DNA from: Raffaelea ambrosiae
Taxonomy: Eukaryota; Ascomycota; Sordariomycetes; Ophiostomatales; Ophiostomataceae
Direction: 5' to 3'
Length of the DNA: 64,000 bases
NCBI GenBank assembly: GCA_002778195.1
Contig: PCDI01000006.1
Location: forward strand, 1,245,950 to 1,309,949
In this document: positions 11,100 to 21,202 of the stretch, piece after piece
Layout of the letters: each line of letters opens with the position of its first letter
How positions within the stretch are numbered: the first letter of the stretch is position 1
Notes under the pieces: model-generated
The model's database searches: none
The model's input: the letters and a program-made list of their open reading frames with translations, nothing else
What the model was told of the DNA's origin: nothing
Translations under genes and position numbers: made by a program

Positions 11100-12860
11100 G
11101 TGTTAGCGATCAGCCAACGAGTACACCAAGACTAACAACTGCAGGTTCTGCGACATGTTGACGGAAGAGCGCTAGAATGAAAACTCGGCTGTCGACGCCG
11201 TTAACCCAGACGTTCTCCTGCGTTAAGCCGACAGTAGCGTCTTCAAGGCATACCTCTACTGGCGTTGTGCGAATTCCAGGATTCGGAAGGAGTCGTCGAT
11301 CGTCACCTACTAGAAGGTGCTCAGCATGCTGTATGTGGACACGTGTAAGACATGGCTAGATAGTATGGTTTTACTAGATGTTAAAACGGTGAGTCTGTCT
11401 TACCATCGCTTCTTCGCCCCTAACCCCTCCAGCTAACGATCGTTTAGTGGATTTCGGTCGACCTCACTCCACACTTGAGCCTCAGCAATGAAGTCAAAAA
11501 TAAGAGCGGCTTATACACGTCGGACTTAAATCTGCTCTTACATCATCACTGGGTATTGGACCGAAACGTACTCGAACACGAACGGTTCCGCGTGTATTTG
11601 CCCGCCTGTCTCGTCTTAGCCGGCGCCACAACCACGAGGCCGTTCGCGCTGATTAACCTGTGTTACAAAAACGTAGCGTTTCACGTCTTCCCGCCCGCTC
11701 CAAGCAGCAAGCGCGCTCGTATCGGCATGATCGTGACTCTCCGCAAAACGAAGCGCACGGCGGGCCAATCGAAGCCGATACGGTTCGGCTTTCACAAAGA
11801 AGACACCCTCCTACGCGATCCTATCCTCTATATGGCGAGCCTGGCCTTTGCTAACGAGGCGTTCGAGAATGGCTTTAACAGCCTTCAAGACATTTACGAC
11901 CTCGTCGTACCAACCGACCAGCCTCGTCTTATTCTGCCTTAGAAGCGGGAGTAGCGTAACCGGCCCGTCTTTCGAAATATTACAGGCTACGAAGAAGACG
12001 TAGCCATTGATCTCGACCGAGCGTTCTCGTATACCAACGCACGTAAATATCTCATCCAGCTTAGCCGAGCCGCGGGCTACGAGAAGCAGCTTAAGTGGTA
12101 CGACTTACGTCGCGGTTTAGGAAAGGCGCTGAATGGTATATCCCCTCCTTTCCCTTCCAATGCGGTGGCCCGTCTGCTAACAAAGTATAGAGGCGCTTAC
12201 GGCCGAGGAGCGTAATTAAAGCATGGGTCACACGCTTGGGGACTCCTCGACCTATGTTAAGTTCTACATGAATGACTTCATCGACGTCGACTTTCAGGAG
12301 ATTGTGTTTGGCAGCGAGCCACAGCGGGACCTAATCAAACTCATGGAGCAGCTAATGCGCCGCGGCGATACGCCGACCCAGCTCACAGCAAACCAAAAGG
12401 CCGAGATCCACCGCGACCCAATGCTCCAAAAGCTTCGGGAGAGAAAGCGCAAAGCGGTCGCATACATGAAAAACCATGGTTAGAAGCTTAAGACGTTGCC
12501 AAAAGAGGGGCTAGCCGTAAAACTGGGTAAATAGTACGAGCGCTATACCCGAAAACTCGACAGCCTACGAAAGACTTTACAAAACAAACGCTTAAAGCGT
12601 GCCATTCAAGACTTCCACGCTTCAAAAGATAAGCAAGAAATCGACCGACAGTTGAATAAAGTCAATGTTGGAAAGTATTTAACCCCGCCGACCGTCCAGT
12701 ATTAACTCCCGTCACGCGTTCGCGTCGCTCGGCTTTTTTCAAACGTAGCGCACATAGCGAGCCGAGACGACTTCGTCTCTCAACTTATTAACGAAATAGC
12801 CTTACTATATTAGCAAAGGGAGCCCTAACGACTAAAAGCCGAAAGCAGTAGGAGGGCAGC
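11100..12860 (+). pseudogene. DUF3435 tyrosine recombinase (Starship captain type), RIP-decayed
   Basis: DUF3435 proteins are tyrosine recombinases; members of the family mobilise fungal Starship giant transposons. The first recognisable exon (to 11388) has N-S-R-I-R-K-E-S-S-I and then V-L-S-M-L-Y-V-D. A 59-bp intron at 11389-11447 has GTGAGT, GCTAACG and TTTAG. The next exon (11448-12135) has L-L-L-H-H-H-W-V-L-D, then T-T-T-R-P-F-A-L-I, an F-H-K-E-D-T-L-L motif and the WYDLRRG block with the candidate catalytic Arg. A 55-bp intron at 12136-12190 (GTATAT, TGCTAAC, TATAG) joins in frame to the SMGHT block with the His and a downstream Tyr-rich Y-V-K-F-Y-M motif, then I-H-R-D-P-M-L-Q-K-L. At least six in-frame stops are present, mostly TAG or TAA at expected Trp or Gln sites. 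The family call is strong; start and end are approximate, and mobility is lost. Confidence 0.85.
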
Positions 12861-13235
12861 TTACTAAGAGTTGTGTTTAAGAAATAATAACTCTGCTTTC
12901 ACCGCCTTTCGCTAAATAATAGCGTCTTAGCTAATTAAAAAACGTTGTTTACCGCTTACACTTAATTACTATAACGAACTCGTCACCGCTTCCTAGTTTT
13001 AGCCTTTCGCAACACCGTGTAATCCATTTTTCCACCGTTTACTACTTTTGTTTTAACGAAATAGTAACATTCACTCACCGCTTATTAAAGATTCGAGAGC
13101 TATAACTACGTAACATTTTAAATAAAAGGATTATAAAGTTTTATTACGAAGACAGAAGTTAACTTTGTTAATAGGGAAAACCCTATTAGAGTAATAAAGT
13201 GAAAAATAGCGCTATTTGTAACATTGTGTTTTATT

Positions 13236-15574
13236 TTTGTTTAATTATAAAGACCATTCACTTAGTCGCAGGCTTTCTCTTATAATAACTACATTCGGCT
13301 TTTTAACTAGCTTATCTACCGCCGCTTCGACACTCTTCTTTCACTTCGTATACAATGTCGCTCGGTTAAAATCAATAACCATTAGCCTTTATTACTCCTT
13401 GCTTTAAAACACGTTAGCTAGCCGTAAGTCGCCGTGCTCCACGCTTTATCTTCGTAGCGTCTCGCTCAGCCTCTGTGCTGCCTCCTTGTCCACTTGCTCC
13501 GCTTCTACTGTCTCGCCCGCGTACGACAACAGCATCAGACGCGACACCCTCGCTCCACCTATTAACACGTATGCTCGTCGCAGGTCTACTAAGCTTAAGC
13601 ACACCGGCACCACGCTGCCTTATAGCGCTGTTAAACACTAGTACACCCGTTCCTCTTAGTTTAAACAATTACGATCGTCATTCTACACGCCCTTAGCCAC
13701 AAGCGTGTATCTTTATGAGTATATAGTCACCTTAAATAACGCCCCAACAGCCCCGAACTTGCTATGTCCGTCTAACACCACATAGCCGTTATTAAGATTG
13801 GTTGTCAACTGCGCTTCCGCGACCTGTAGCAACGCTGTATGCGTGAGCCTATGCCCCTCTAACTCGCTTAAACACCGATGTAACGCTACGTTGAAACAGG
13901 TTTGGTTTAAGGCTAAGCTTAATTGAAGCCCATTTAAGCACTTTTGTGTGTAGTATGGCTGTTATGGCGGCCGGGCGCTACCGATTGAAATGCGGCGGCT
14001 GCTTTAACTACCGCTCTACCCAACCTGTTGGATAAGAGCATCGCTTAGTGCTTGCTTTGAGTCCGATGGCTCGGTATTGCTATCGTACGCGTGAGGGAAG
14101 GTTTTAACCAGCTTTTTCACCTGCTGCTTGGCCTTAAACGACAACGGCCTCTTTTACAACGTTAAAAGGATTAGCGTTAAAACAAGTACGACCGATGTTT
14201 GCTTAACTATGGCGGAGCTGTATGGTTTAGCTAGCCGACGACTTAAGCTATCCTTTTCTTATACCTCGAGTAAGCGAATCTCCATCTTAAGCACCGAAAG
14301 GTAATAATACAAGACCGAGGGATTAACGATATAGTCGATGTACAAAAGAATCAAGCTCTCGCCGATGGATATATAGCTATAAGCCAACCCGCTATCTATC
14401 ATATAGTGAAATGCCTGCGTTAGCATCTACGCCGTCCGGTTCCGCGCTGTCTTCAACGATGAAGAGGGTAAACGTAATGTTCCTTGGTTTAAAGTTTTCG
14501 GCGTAAGAGCCGCTAAGGGGTTCGCTGTAAAGTCTTCTTCGCCCTCATCTTCTTCCTTTGTAAAAACAATATTGTTCAGGTTGCTGCGCTAACGCTTCTC
14601 CTCGGCGCGTCGTGCTGCTTCAGCGGCTTTAGCGAAAAGGGTTACATCGGACAGCCGGCCGTCGAGTGTTATCATCAACATCTCTAACATCGCCTTATGT
14701 CTTGCTTTGTACTCGACTATAAATAAAGCACGCCGCACTTTTACCGTATTTTGCGCAATATATTAACAATTTAATACGTTGCGTCGTTTAACTAACGACG
14801 ACCTTTTAAGCGAATGTTAATTAAAGTCTCGTAACGGCGAAGTGGTTAGCCGTTTTAACGCGTGACGACTAGTAGGGGGTGGTACGCGTGAGCTTCGACT
14901 CTGACTTCGGCTCCAACCTCGGTTTCGACTTTAACCTCGGCTTTAACTTTAACTCCGCGTTTAGCTTTAGTCTCGACTAATCTTAGTGATGTTATACTTA
15001 CGGAGGTTATAAAGGTGTAATCGGAAAATAACGCGAGCCACGTTTTAGAGCTTCTTTAAAAGGTACTTAACGATTATATCTTTAACTCGCAGCTTAATAG
15101 CAGCCACTTCGAAAGGCCGGAGATCTTCTTCGTTTGTTAAAGGGTTAAGCGAAAGGTTTCACTCGATTTAAGTAATGATAATTTAGTTAAGAAAAAGCTT
15201 TTAATCGTTAAAAAGAGCTTTTAACGTATTAAACACCTTGCTATACAGTTATAAAAAATCCGTTCATAGTCGAAGCTCTCGCGAGTAATAACGAGTATTG
15301 ATTTTGGTAAGTCCGCCGCTTAATCGAAGACCAAGTACTTTTTACACGAATATTGGTTGGAAAAGATATTTATAACAGTGGGAAAAGAAGGGAACAAACG
15401 CGGTCTTATTAGCGATGGTTTCTACGGCCACGCGTCGCTCTCGTTCCTCTTCGATTCTCGTTTACGCTTTACAACGCTCCTCTAATCGACCACGACGCTC
15501 CTCTAATCGACCACGACGCTCTTTTAATCGACTATAACGCTTCTCCTCGAGTTTCGTTTATAACTCACGGATAA
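13236..15574 (-). pseudogene. Fungal protein-kinase-like repetitive gene, decayed and cut by Gypsy-1
   Basis: Read from right to left, the minus strand gives a coiled-coil Arg/Glu-rich N-terminal segment (about 15.42-15.57 kb), a middle region, then F-H-Y-M-I-D-S-G-L, then Y-T-Q-K-C-L-N-G-L followed by N-V-A-L-H-R-C, then GAVGALFKVT as a nucleotide-binding-loop-like segment. Catalytic-loop-like E-H-G-D-L-R (13429-13437 for HGD) and M-V-I-D-F (about 13366-13380) follow. I recognise this as a repetitive fungal family ending in a kinase or aminoglycoside-phosphotransferase-like fold. The frame has many stops of RIP type. The N-terminal coiled coil is truncated exactly at the Gypsy-1 LTR. The gene lies tail to tail with the captain-like gene, suggesting both may have been cargo of the same element; that is inference. 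Confidence 0.7.
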
Positions 15575-15850
15575 TGTCACGGACCGCCGTGCCGGAGCCC
15601 CACCCTGCTTGCTTATTGTCTGTCTGCTCGTATGCTAGCTGGCAGACCTAGCTGATCCCCCCTGAGATTACTGCCGCTTGTCACCGCTATCGTAGATAGT
15701 TCTTTGAGCCGCATCTGCCTCCTGAACGTAGCTCCTCGAGCTACGTCTTCGTCTACAACCTGACCCCTACCTGCACCTCTGTAGAAGACTAGCTATCCTA
15801 AATATACTGCATCTCGTCCCTGCCTACCTGTCTGCCTGCCGGCCGTGACA
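15575..15850 (+). repeat. Gypsy-1 left LTR (276 bp)
   Basis: Nearly identical to 20927-21202; each of the three differences is the unmutated state here and the RIP-type state in the right copy. Confidence 0.93.
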
Positions 15851-15909
15851 TTACGTAGCTCCTTCCCATAGGTGCCGACGAGATGCTTACGATCCCGGAA
15901 CCCCCTGCC

Positions 15910-17193
15910 ATGCCCTCCGACCCGGAAGACTTCGCTAATTCGATAGCCGCCGATCCCAGGGCTTGGATAGCTTACTTCCAAGCCACTTACGAACTTCTTC
16001 GCTAGCAAGACGAAGAATTGACTACCGCCCGCATCGAACTTGTCGCCGTTAATAGCCGCCTCGAGGAGAGCCGCTACTCTGTCAAAGGCCTGACTGAGCA
16101 ACTACTCGACGCGCGTATAAACCTCGAGCACCTCCGCCGTTTACAAGCCCCGACTGTACCTGCCCCCTCGTCTGCTTCCCCCCTGCCCTCGTCTATTGAC
16201 GCTGGCGAAGGTCGAACTCTGGCACCGCATCCTTCGACTCCTCCCGAACCTCCCTCGACCACCCGCTTTGAAAAGCTACCCGACTCTAACAAGTTCGACG
16301 GTACTCGCTCGGACCTCCGCCGCTTTAAACAAGCCGTACGAGATAAACTAACTATTAACGCTGATCGCTTCCCTACTCCCGTCTCTCGCTTGGTTTATAC
16401 AACGAGCCGCTTAACAAGCGCGGCTCACGCGTAAATTCTCCCGTACTACCGGAACGATTACGAGGTACTCCGCGACTATTATGATATCTTGGAAATCTTT
16501 GATCGAGCGTTCGGAGACCCCGACCTAGTCCAAAATTCCCGCTAGAAACTGCTCCGCTACCGTTAGACGAATAAAGACTTTAACACCTTCTTTACTGAAT
16601 TCCAACGGCTTACTATGGAAGCCGAAATACCCGACGAACAACTTCGAACTATCTTAAAAGATGCTATTTCCCGTAAACTATACCAACACTAGATTTATAC
16701 TAATACTCTTACACCGGACTATTACGGCTTTGTAACGTTACTGCAATCTCTAAACAACCACCGCCTCCGCTTAGACGCTCGAGGCTCCCTCCGACGCCCC
16801 CCCGCCGCGGACACCGCCCCTACTCGTACTCCCCGAGCGCCTATCACGACGCTAACTCCCTCGCTCCCTACCCCGTTCGCTAAGAAGCTTAACGCCGCTC
16901 CGCTTCCCAACCCGATAGACCTGTCTCACCAACGCCGCGACACCACCCGCCGAGACCGTGGCGAGTGTTATCGTTACGGGTCGAAAGATCATTTTGTAAC
17001 CGCCTACTCGTACCCTAACACCCGCGACCCCCGCGCGCTTAACCTTCGTAACGCCGGCGTCCCTAACCCTGCCGCTTCGTCTCGACACTCCTCTAACGGC
17101 TGCCGTCACCACTCGCGTAGCCGCCGCTCCCGCCGCTCTTCCGACTCCCGTTCCCCTCGACAACTGTCGGGGGAAGGGGTGCGCCTAAACTAA
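15910..17193 (+). pseudogene. Gypsy-1 gag remnant
   Basis: The plus frame begins near 15910 (M-P-S-D-P-E-D-F) and encodes a coiled-coil region, a Pro-rich linker and a capsid-like domain with F-E-K-L-P-D-S-N-K-F-D-G. It has several TAG/TAA stops. Near the C-terminus a CCHC zinc knuckle is still visible as C-Y-R-Y-G-S-K-D-H-F-V-T-A-Y, in which the second and fourth cysteines have become tyrosines, the change expected from G-to-A in a TGY codon. It ends in an Arg/Ser-rich tail. Not functional. Confidence 0.85.
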
Positions 17194-17198
17194 GTCGT

Positions 17199-20100
17199 GT
17201 GCCAAGCCCGCTCCTTAACGCACCCTATACCGTCGTCCGAATCTCCTCAACCGCTGCCTATAGACTTCCTATCGAGGAAGAATATAATCAACGCTTTAAC
17301 CTGATAATCCTACCCGCCGAACTAATAGCGAAAGACCAGCCTGCCCTCTTAACGTATGCTTTAACCGACTGCGGCGTTAAAGGAAAAGCTTTTATCGACG
17401 CCGACTAAGCCTCCCACCACCACTTGCCCCTACACCGTTTACGTAACCCGTTCGATATCGAAGTGTTCGATGGGAGAGCTACTGAAGCCAGCAAGTGCGA
17501 GTACTACGTACGCGCCGGTTTGAAAATCAAAGACCACCACCAAAAGAACGTTTTATTTTTCGTTACTCAACTAACGCACTATCCTATCGTGTTAAAAATG
17601 CCTTAGTTAAAGCAACACAACCCGACTGTTCGCTTCGCTAAACACTCAATCACCTTCGATAGCGAGTACTACCGCATTAACTGCAATGTCCCGTCCTACC
17701 CTAAGAAAGTCCGCGCCCTACACACTATTCCAAAGAAGAGCCGCCCGGTATATCAAGACCAACGCCCGTTAACCCTCCACCATATAAACATCGCCCCAAT
17801 CTCAAAGGAAGGGGTTACCACTTACGCTCGTCGGAAATCCTGCCGGTTTTACACCACTACCCTAAACACCTTAAACCAACTTCTAAACGCCCCGAAAGCC
17901 GAGCCGCCACCCCTTGTTCTACCGCCGGAGATTGCCGACTTCGCCGACGTCTTCTCCCCTTAAGAAGCTAATAAACTACCTTCGTATCGCCCGATGAACC
18001 ACTATATTGCGTTAAAAGAGGGCGCTGTGTTGCCGTACGGCCCTCTTTACTTCATATCGCGGGAAGAGCTCCGCGCGCTACGAGAATGGTTGAATGAGAA
18101 TCTTCAAAAAGGATTTATTCGGCCGAGTTCGTCCCTTGTCGCCTCCCCTATCCTGTTTGTGAAGAAGAGCGACGGTAGCTTACGCTTTTGCGTCGACTAC
18201 CGCGCTTTGAACGCCGTTACTATTAAAGACCGATACCCGCTGCCTTTGATTAGGGAGACCCTGAATAACCTGTCCGGGATGAGATACTATAATAAGATAA
18301 ATATCGTCTCCGCCTTCAACGAGCTCCGCGTTAAAGAAGGAGAAGAGTACTTAAACGTATTTCGCACTCGATTTGGCCTGTTTGAAAGCCTAGTTATGCC
18401 ATTCGGGCTCACCGGCGCCCCGTCAACCTTTCAACGTTATATCAACGCCTCCTTACGAGAACTCTTAGACTTGATCTGCACTACATATTTAGATGACATC
18501 CTGATCTATAGCCGGACCCGTGAAGAACACACGAAACATGTCCGCGCCGTCCTAACACGCTTACGCGAGGCTGGCTTGTACGCTAAGGCCTCTAAATGCG
18601 AATTTTACTATATCGAGACTAAATTCCTAGGCCTGATCATCGGCCGCGACGGCATTCGCATGGACCCAGCCAAGACACAGACGATTCGAGACTAGCCCGC
18701 CCCAACCTGCTTAACCGACGTTTAAGCCTTCTTAAGCTTTGTTAACTTTTACCGCCGCTTCATCGCCGACTTCTCTAAGATCACTACACCGCTAACCCGC
18801 TTGACTAAAAAAGATACTCCCTTCGCGTGGGATACCGCTTGCTTCAACGCATTCGAACTGTTAAAATCCCGCTTTACAACCGCCCCTATTTTAGCCCATT
18901 TCGAATGGGAAAAGGACGTGATCTTGGAGACTGACTCCTCCGACTACGTCTCCGTTAGCGTCATGTCCCAGTACGGTAACGACGGCGTCCTACACCTTGT
19001 CGCTTTTTACTCAAAAAAGCTCACCGCCACGGAATGTAACTACGAGATTTACGACAAAGAGTTGCTCGCTATTATTCGCTGTTTTAAAGAGTGGCGCCCT
19101 GAGTTGGAGGGGGCTCCCTCACTTGTTAAAGTCTTAACCGACCACCGAAACTTAGAATACTTTACCTTTACGAAGCTGCTTAACCGCCGCTAAGCCCGCT
19201 GGTCCGAGTTCTTATCCCGCTTCAACTTCCAGATCCACTACCGCCTCGGAAAGCAAGGTGTTAAGCCTGACTCCTTAACACGAAGATTAGGAGATCTCTT
19301 TAAGGAGGGGGATACACGCTTCTTGCACTAGAGTTAAACGATCTTAAAACAGTAAAACCTCGCTTTAAACCTCCGATTCCACGCACTGCTCCTACTCCCT
19401 AACTTACACGACCTGTTTCGACAAGCGTACGAAGCCGACCCGATCCCTCGTTAAGCCCTAAAAGCCCTAGCCGACTCAAAGACGCACCGCTTACCCACCC
19501 TAACCCTCGCGAAGTGTATCAACCGCCACGAATACTTATACGTACGAGACCGGATGTACGTCTTTGACTACGACGACTTAAAAGTTAACCTGCTTCGCCG
19601 TTATCACAACCACCCGGCCTCGGGCCACCCCGGCCGCTCTAAGACATATGAATTATTATCCCGCGAGTACTATTAGCCCGGTATGGCTCGCTACGTTGCT
19701 CGTTGGGTGAGGAAGTGCTATACCTGCCGTAGGGCCGCCTCGTTTTAAGACGGTCAGAAAGGACTTCTACACCCCCTGCCCGTTCTTAATCGAGCCTAGC
19801 GTGATATCTTTGTAGACTTTATTACGCACCTGTTTAAGAGTTACGGCTACGACGCTATCATGGTTGTAGTCGACCGGTTGACTAAGATGCGCCACCTAAT
19901 CCCCTGCTACGAAACCTGTAGCGTAGAAGACGCTGCTCACCTATACCTGAACCACGTTTGGAAGCTTCACGGCCTGCTTACGACGATCGTATCGAACCGA
20001 GGAACACAATTCGCTGTAGAATTCTGGCGCAACCTTACTCGCTTACTAAAGATTACGCCCGCCCTATTTACGACACACCATCCCAAGACCAACGGCTAAA

Positions 20101-20883
20101 CGGAAAGAATTAACTCCGTTCTAAAACAATACCTCCGCGCCTACGTGGCCTACTTGTAAGATGATTAAAACGTATGGTTGCCGCTAGCCGAGTTCGCCGG
20201 TAACGCTCACCACTCCGAAACTACCGGCTTGTCCCCGTTTTACGCCAACTACGGCTTCGAGCCCCGGTTGGGTTTCGAGCCCATCGAAGACCTGCCCAAC
20301 ACACCGCAATCCCGAGATGCTGCCCGCTTCGCTGCCCGCATGAAGAAGATCACCGAGTTAACCCGAAACGAGATGGCCGCCGCGCAAAACCGCTACGAAG
20401 AGCAAGCCAACCGGCACCNACAGCCCCCTCGCTTATTTAAGGAAGGCGAGTACGTCTAGTTAGACGCCCGCACCCTAACTACCGCCCGCCCGACGAAGAA
20501 GTTAGACTGAAAGAACCTCGGCCCGTACCGTATTTCTAAGGTTGTTAACCCGTATGCCTGCAAGTTAGACCTGCCCACCTCTATCCGAGTCCACCCCGTC
20601 TTCCACGTCTCCCGCCTCCGCATAGCCGACATGTCTGACCCAGTCCCCGGTCAAACTCGCCCGCCGCCGCCGCACGTCGAGGTCGNTGGCGAGACTGAGT
20701 ACGAGGTCGCTGAGGTCCTCGACTCCAAGCTCGATCGCCGAGGGCGTGGACCCCCCCGCCTAAAGTACGTGGTCCGCTGGGTCGGTTACGAAGACCCGAC
20801 CACCGAACCCGCTGAGTACTTGACGAATGCTAAGCAACTCCTGGACAACTACCACCGCCGTTACCCCGACAAGCCTGGTCCCT
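17199..20883 (+). pseudogene. Gypsy-1 pol remnant with chromodomain
   Basis: A single frame with scattered TAG/TAA stops covers a protease-like region, then the reverse transcriptase (17994-18695) with F-C-V-D-Y-R-A-L-N, M-P-F-G-L-T-G-A-P and an intact TTYLDDILIYS active site. RNase H (18801-19193) has the T-D-S-S-D-Y motif and V-L-T-D-H-R-N. Integrase (about 19.56-20.11 kb) has the N-terminal H-x-H / C-x2-C pattern (G-H-P-G-R-S nearby, then C-Y-T-C). The chromodomain (about 20.69-20.87 kb) has Y-E-V-A-E-V-L-D, then Y-V-V-R-W-V-G-Y, then P-A-E-Y-L-T-N-A. Stops sit at expected Trp/Gln positions, so the protein was intact until recently. Chromodomains of this clade target integration to heterochromatin marks. 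Confidence 0.92.
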
Positions 20884-20926
20884 GACCTTCGACCTCGACG
20901 AAGCTCGGTCGTAAGGAGGGGAGTAC

Positions 20927-21202
20927 TGTCACGGACCGCCGTGCCGGAGCCCCACCCTGCTTGCTTATTGTCTGTCTGCTCGTATGCTAGCTGGCAGACC
21001 TAGCTGATCCCCCCTGAGATTACTGCCGCTTGTCACCGCTATCGTAGATAGTTCTTTAAGCCGCATCTGCCTCCTGAACGTAGCTCCTCGAGCTACGTCT
21101 TCGTCTACAACCTGACCCCTACCTGCACCTTTGTAGAAGACTAGCTATTCTAAATATACTGCATCTCGTCCCTGCCTACCTGTCTGCCTGCCGGCCGTGA
21201 CA
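20927..21202 (+). repeat. Gypsy-1 right LTR (276 bp)
   Basis: Begins TGTCACGG after the polypurine tract and ends CCGTGACA. It differs from the left LTR at three sites, all RIP-type transitions. Confidence 0.93.

Larger units (their letters stand above)
15575..21202 (+). mobile_element. Gypsy-1: chromovirus LTR retrotransposon, lightly RIPed
   Basis: A complete 5.63-kb LTR element with two 276-bp LTRs (15575-15850 and 20927-21202) starting TGTCACGG and ending CCGTGACA. By eye the LTRs differ at three sites, all G/A or C/T transitions. A polypurine tract (AAGGAGGGGAG) precedes the right LTR. Gag, protease, reverse transcriptase, RNase H, integrase and a C-terminal chromodomain occur in the Gypsy order. 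No 5-bp duplication is present: GATAA on the left, AATTC on the right. The left flank is the kinase-like pseudogene and the right flank is Gypsy-2 gag, so the junctions look rearranged. Two undetermined bases (20419 and 20686) lie in its 3' part. Confidence 0.93.
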
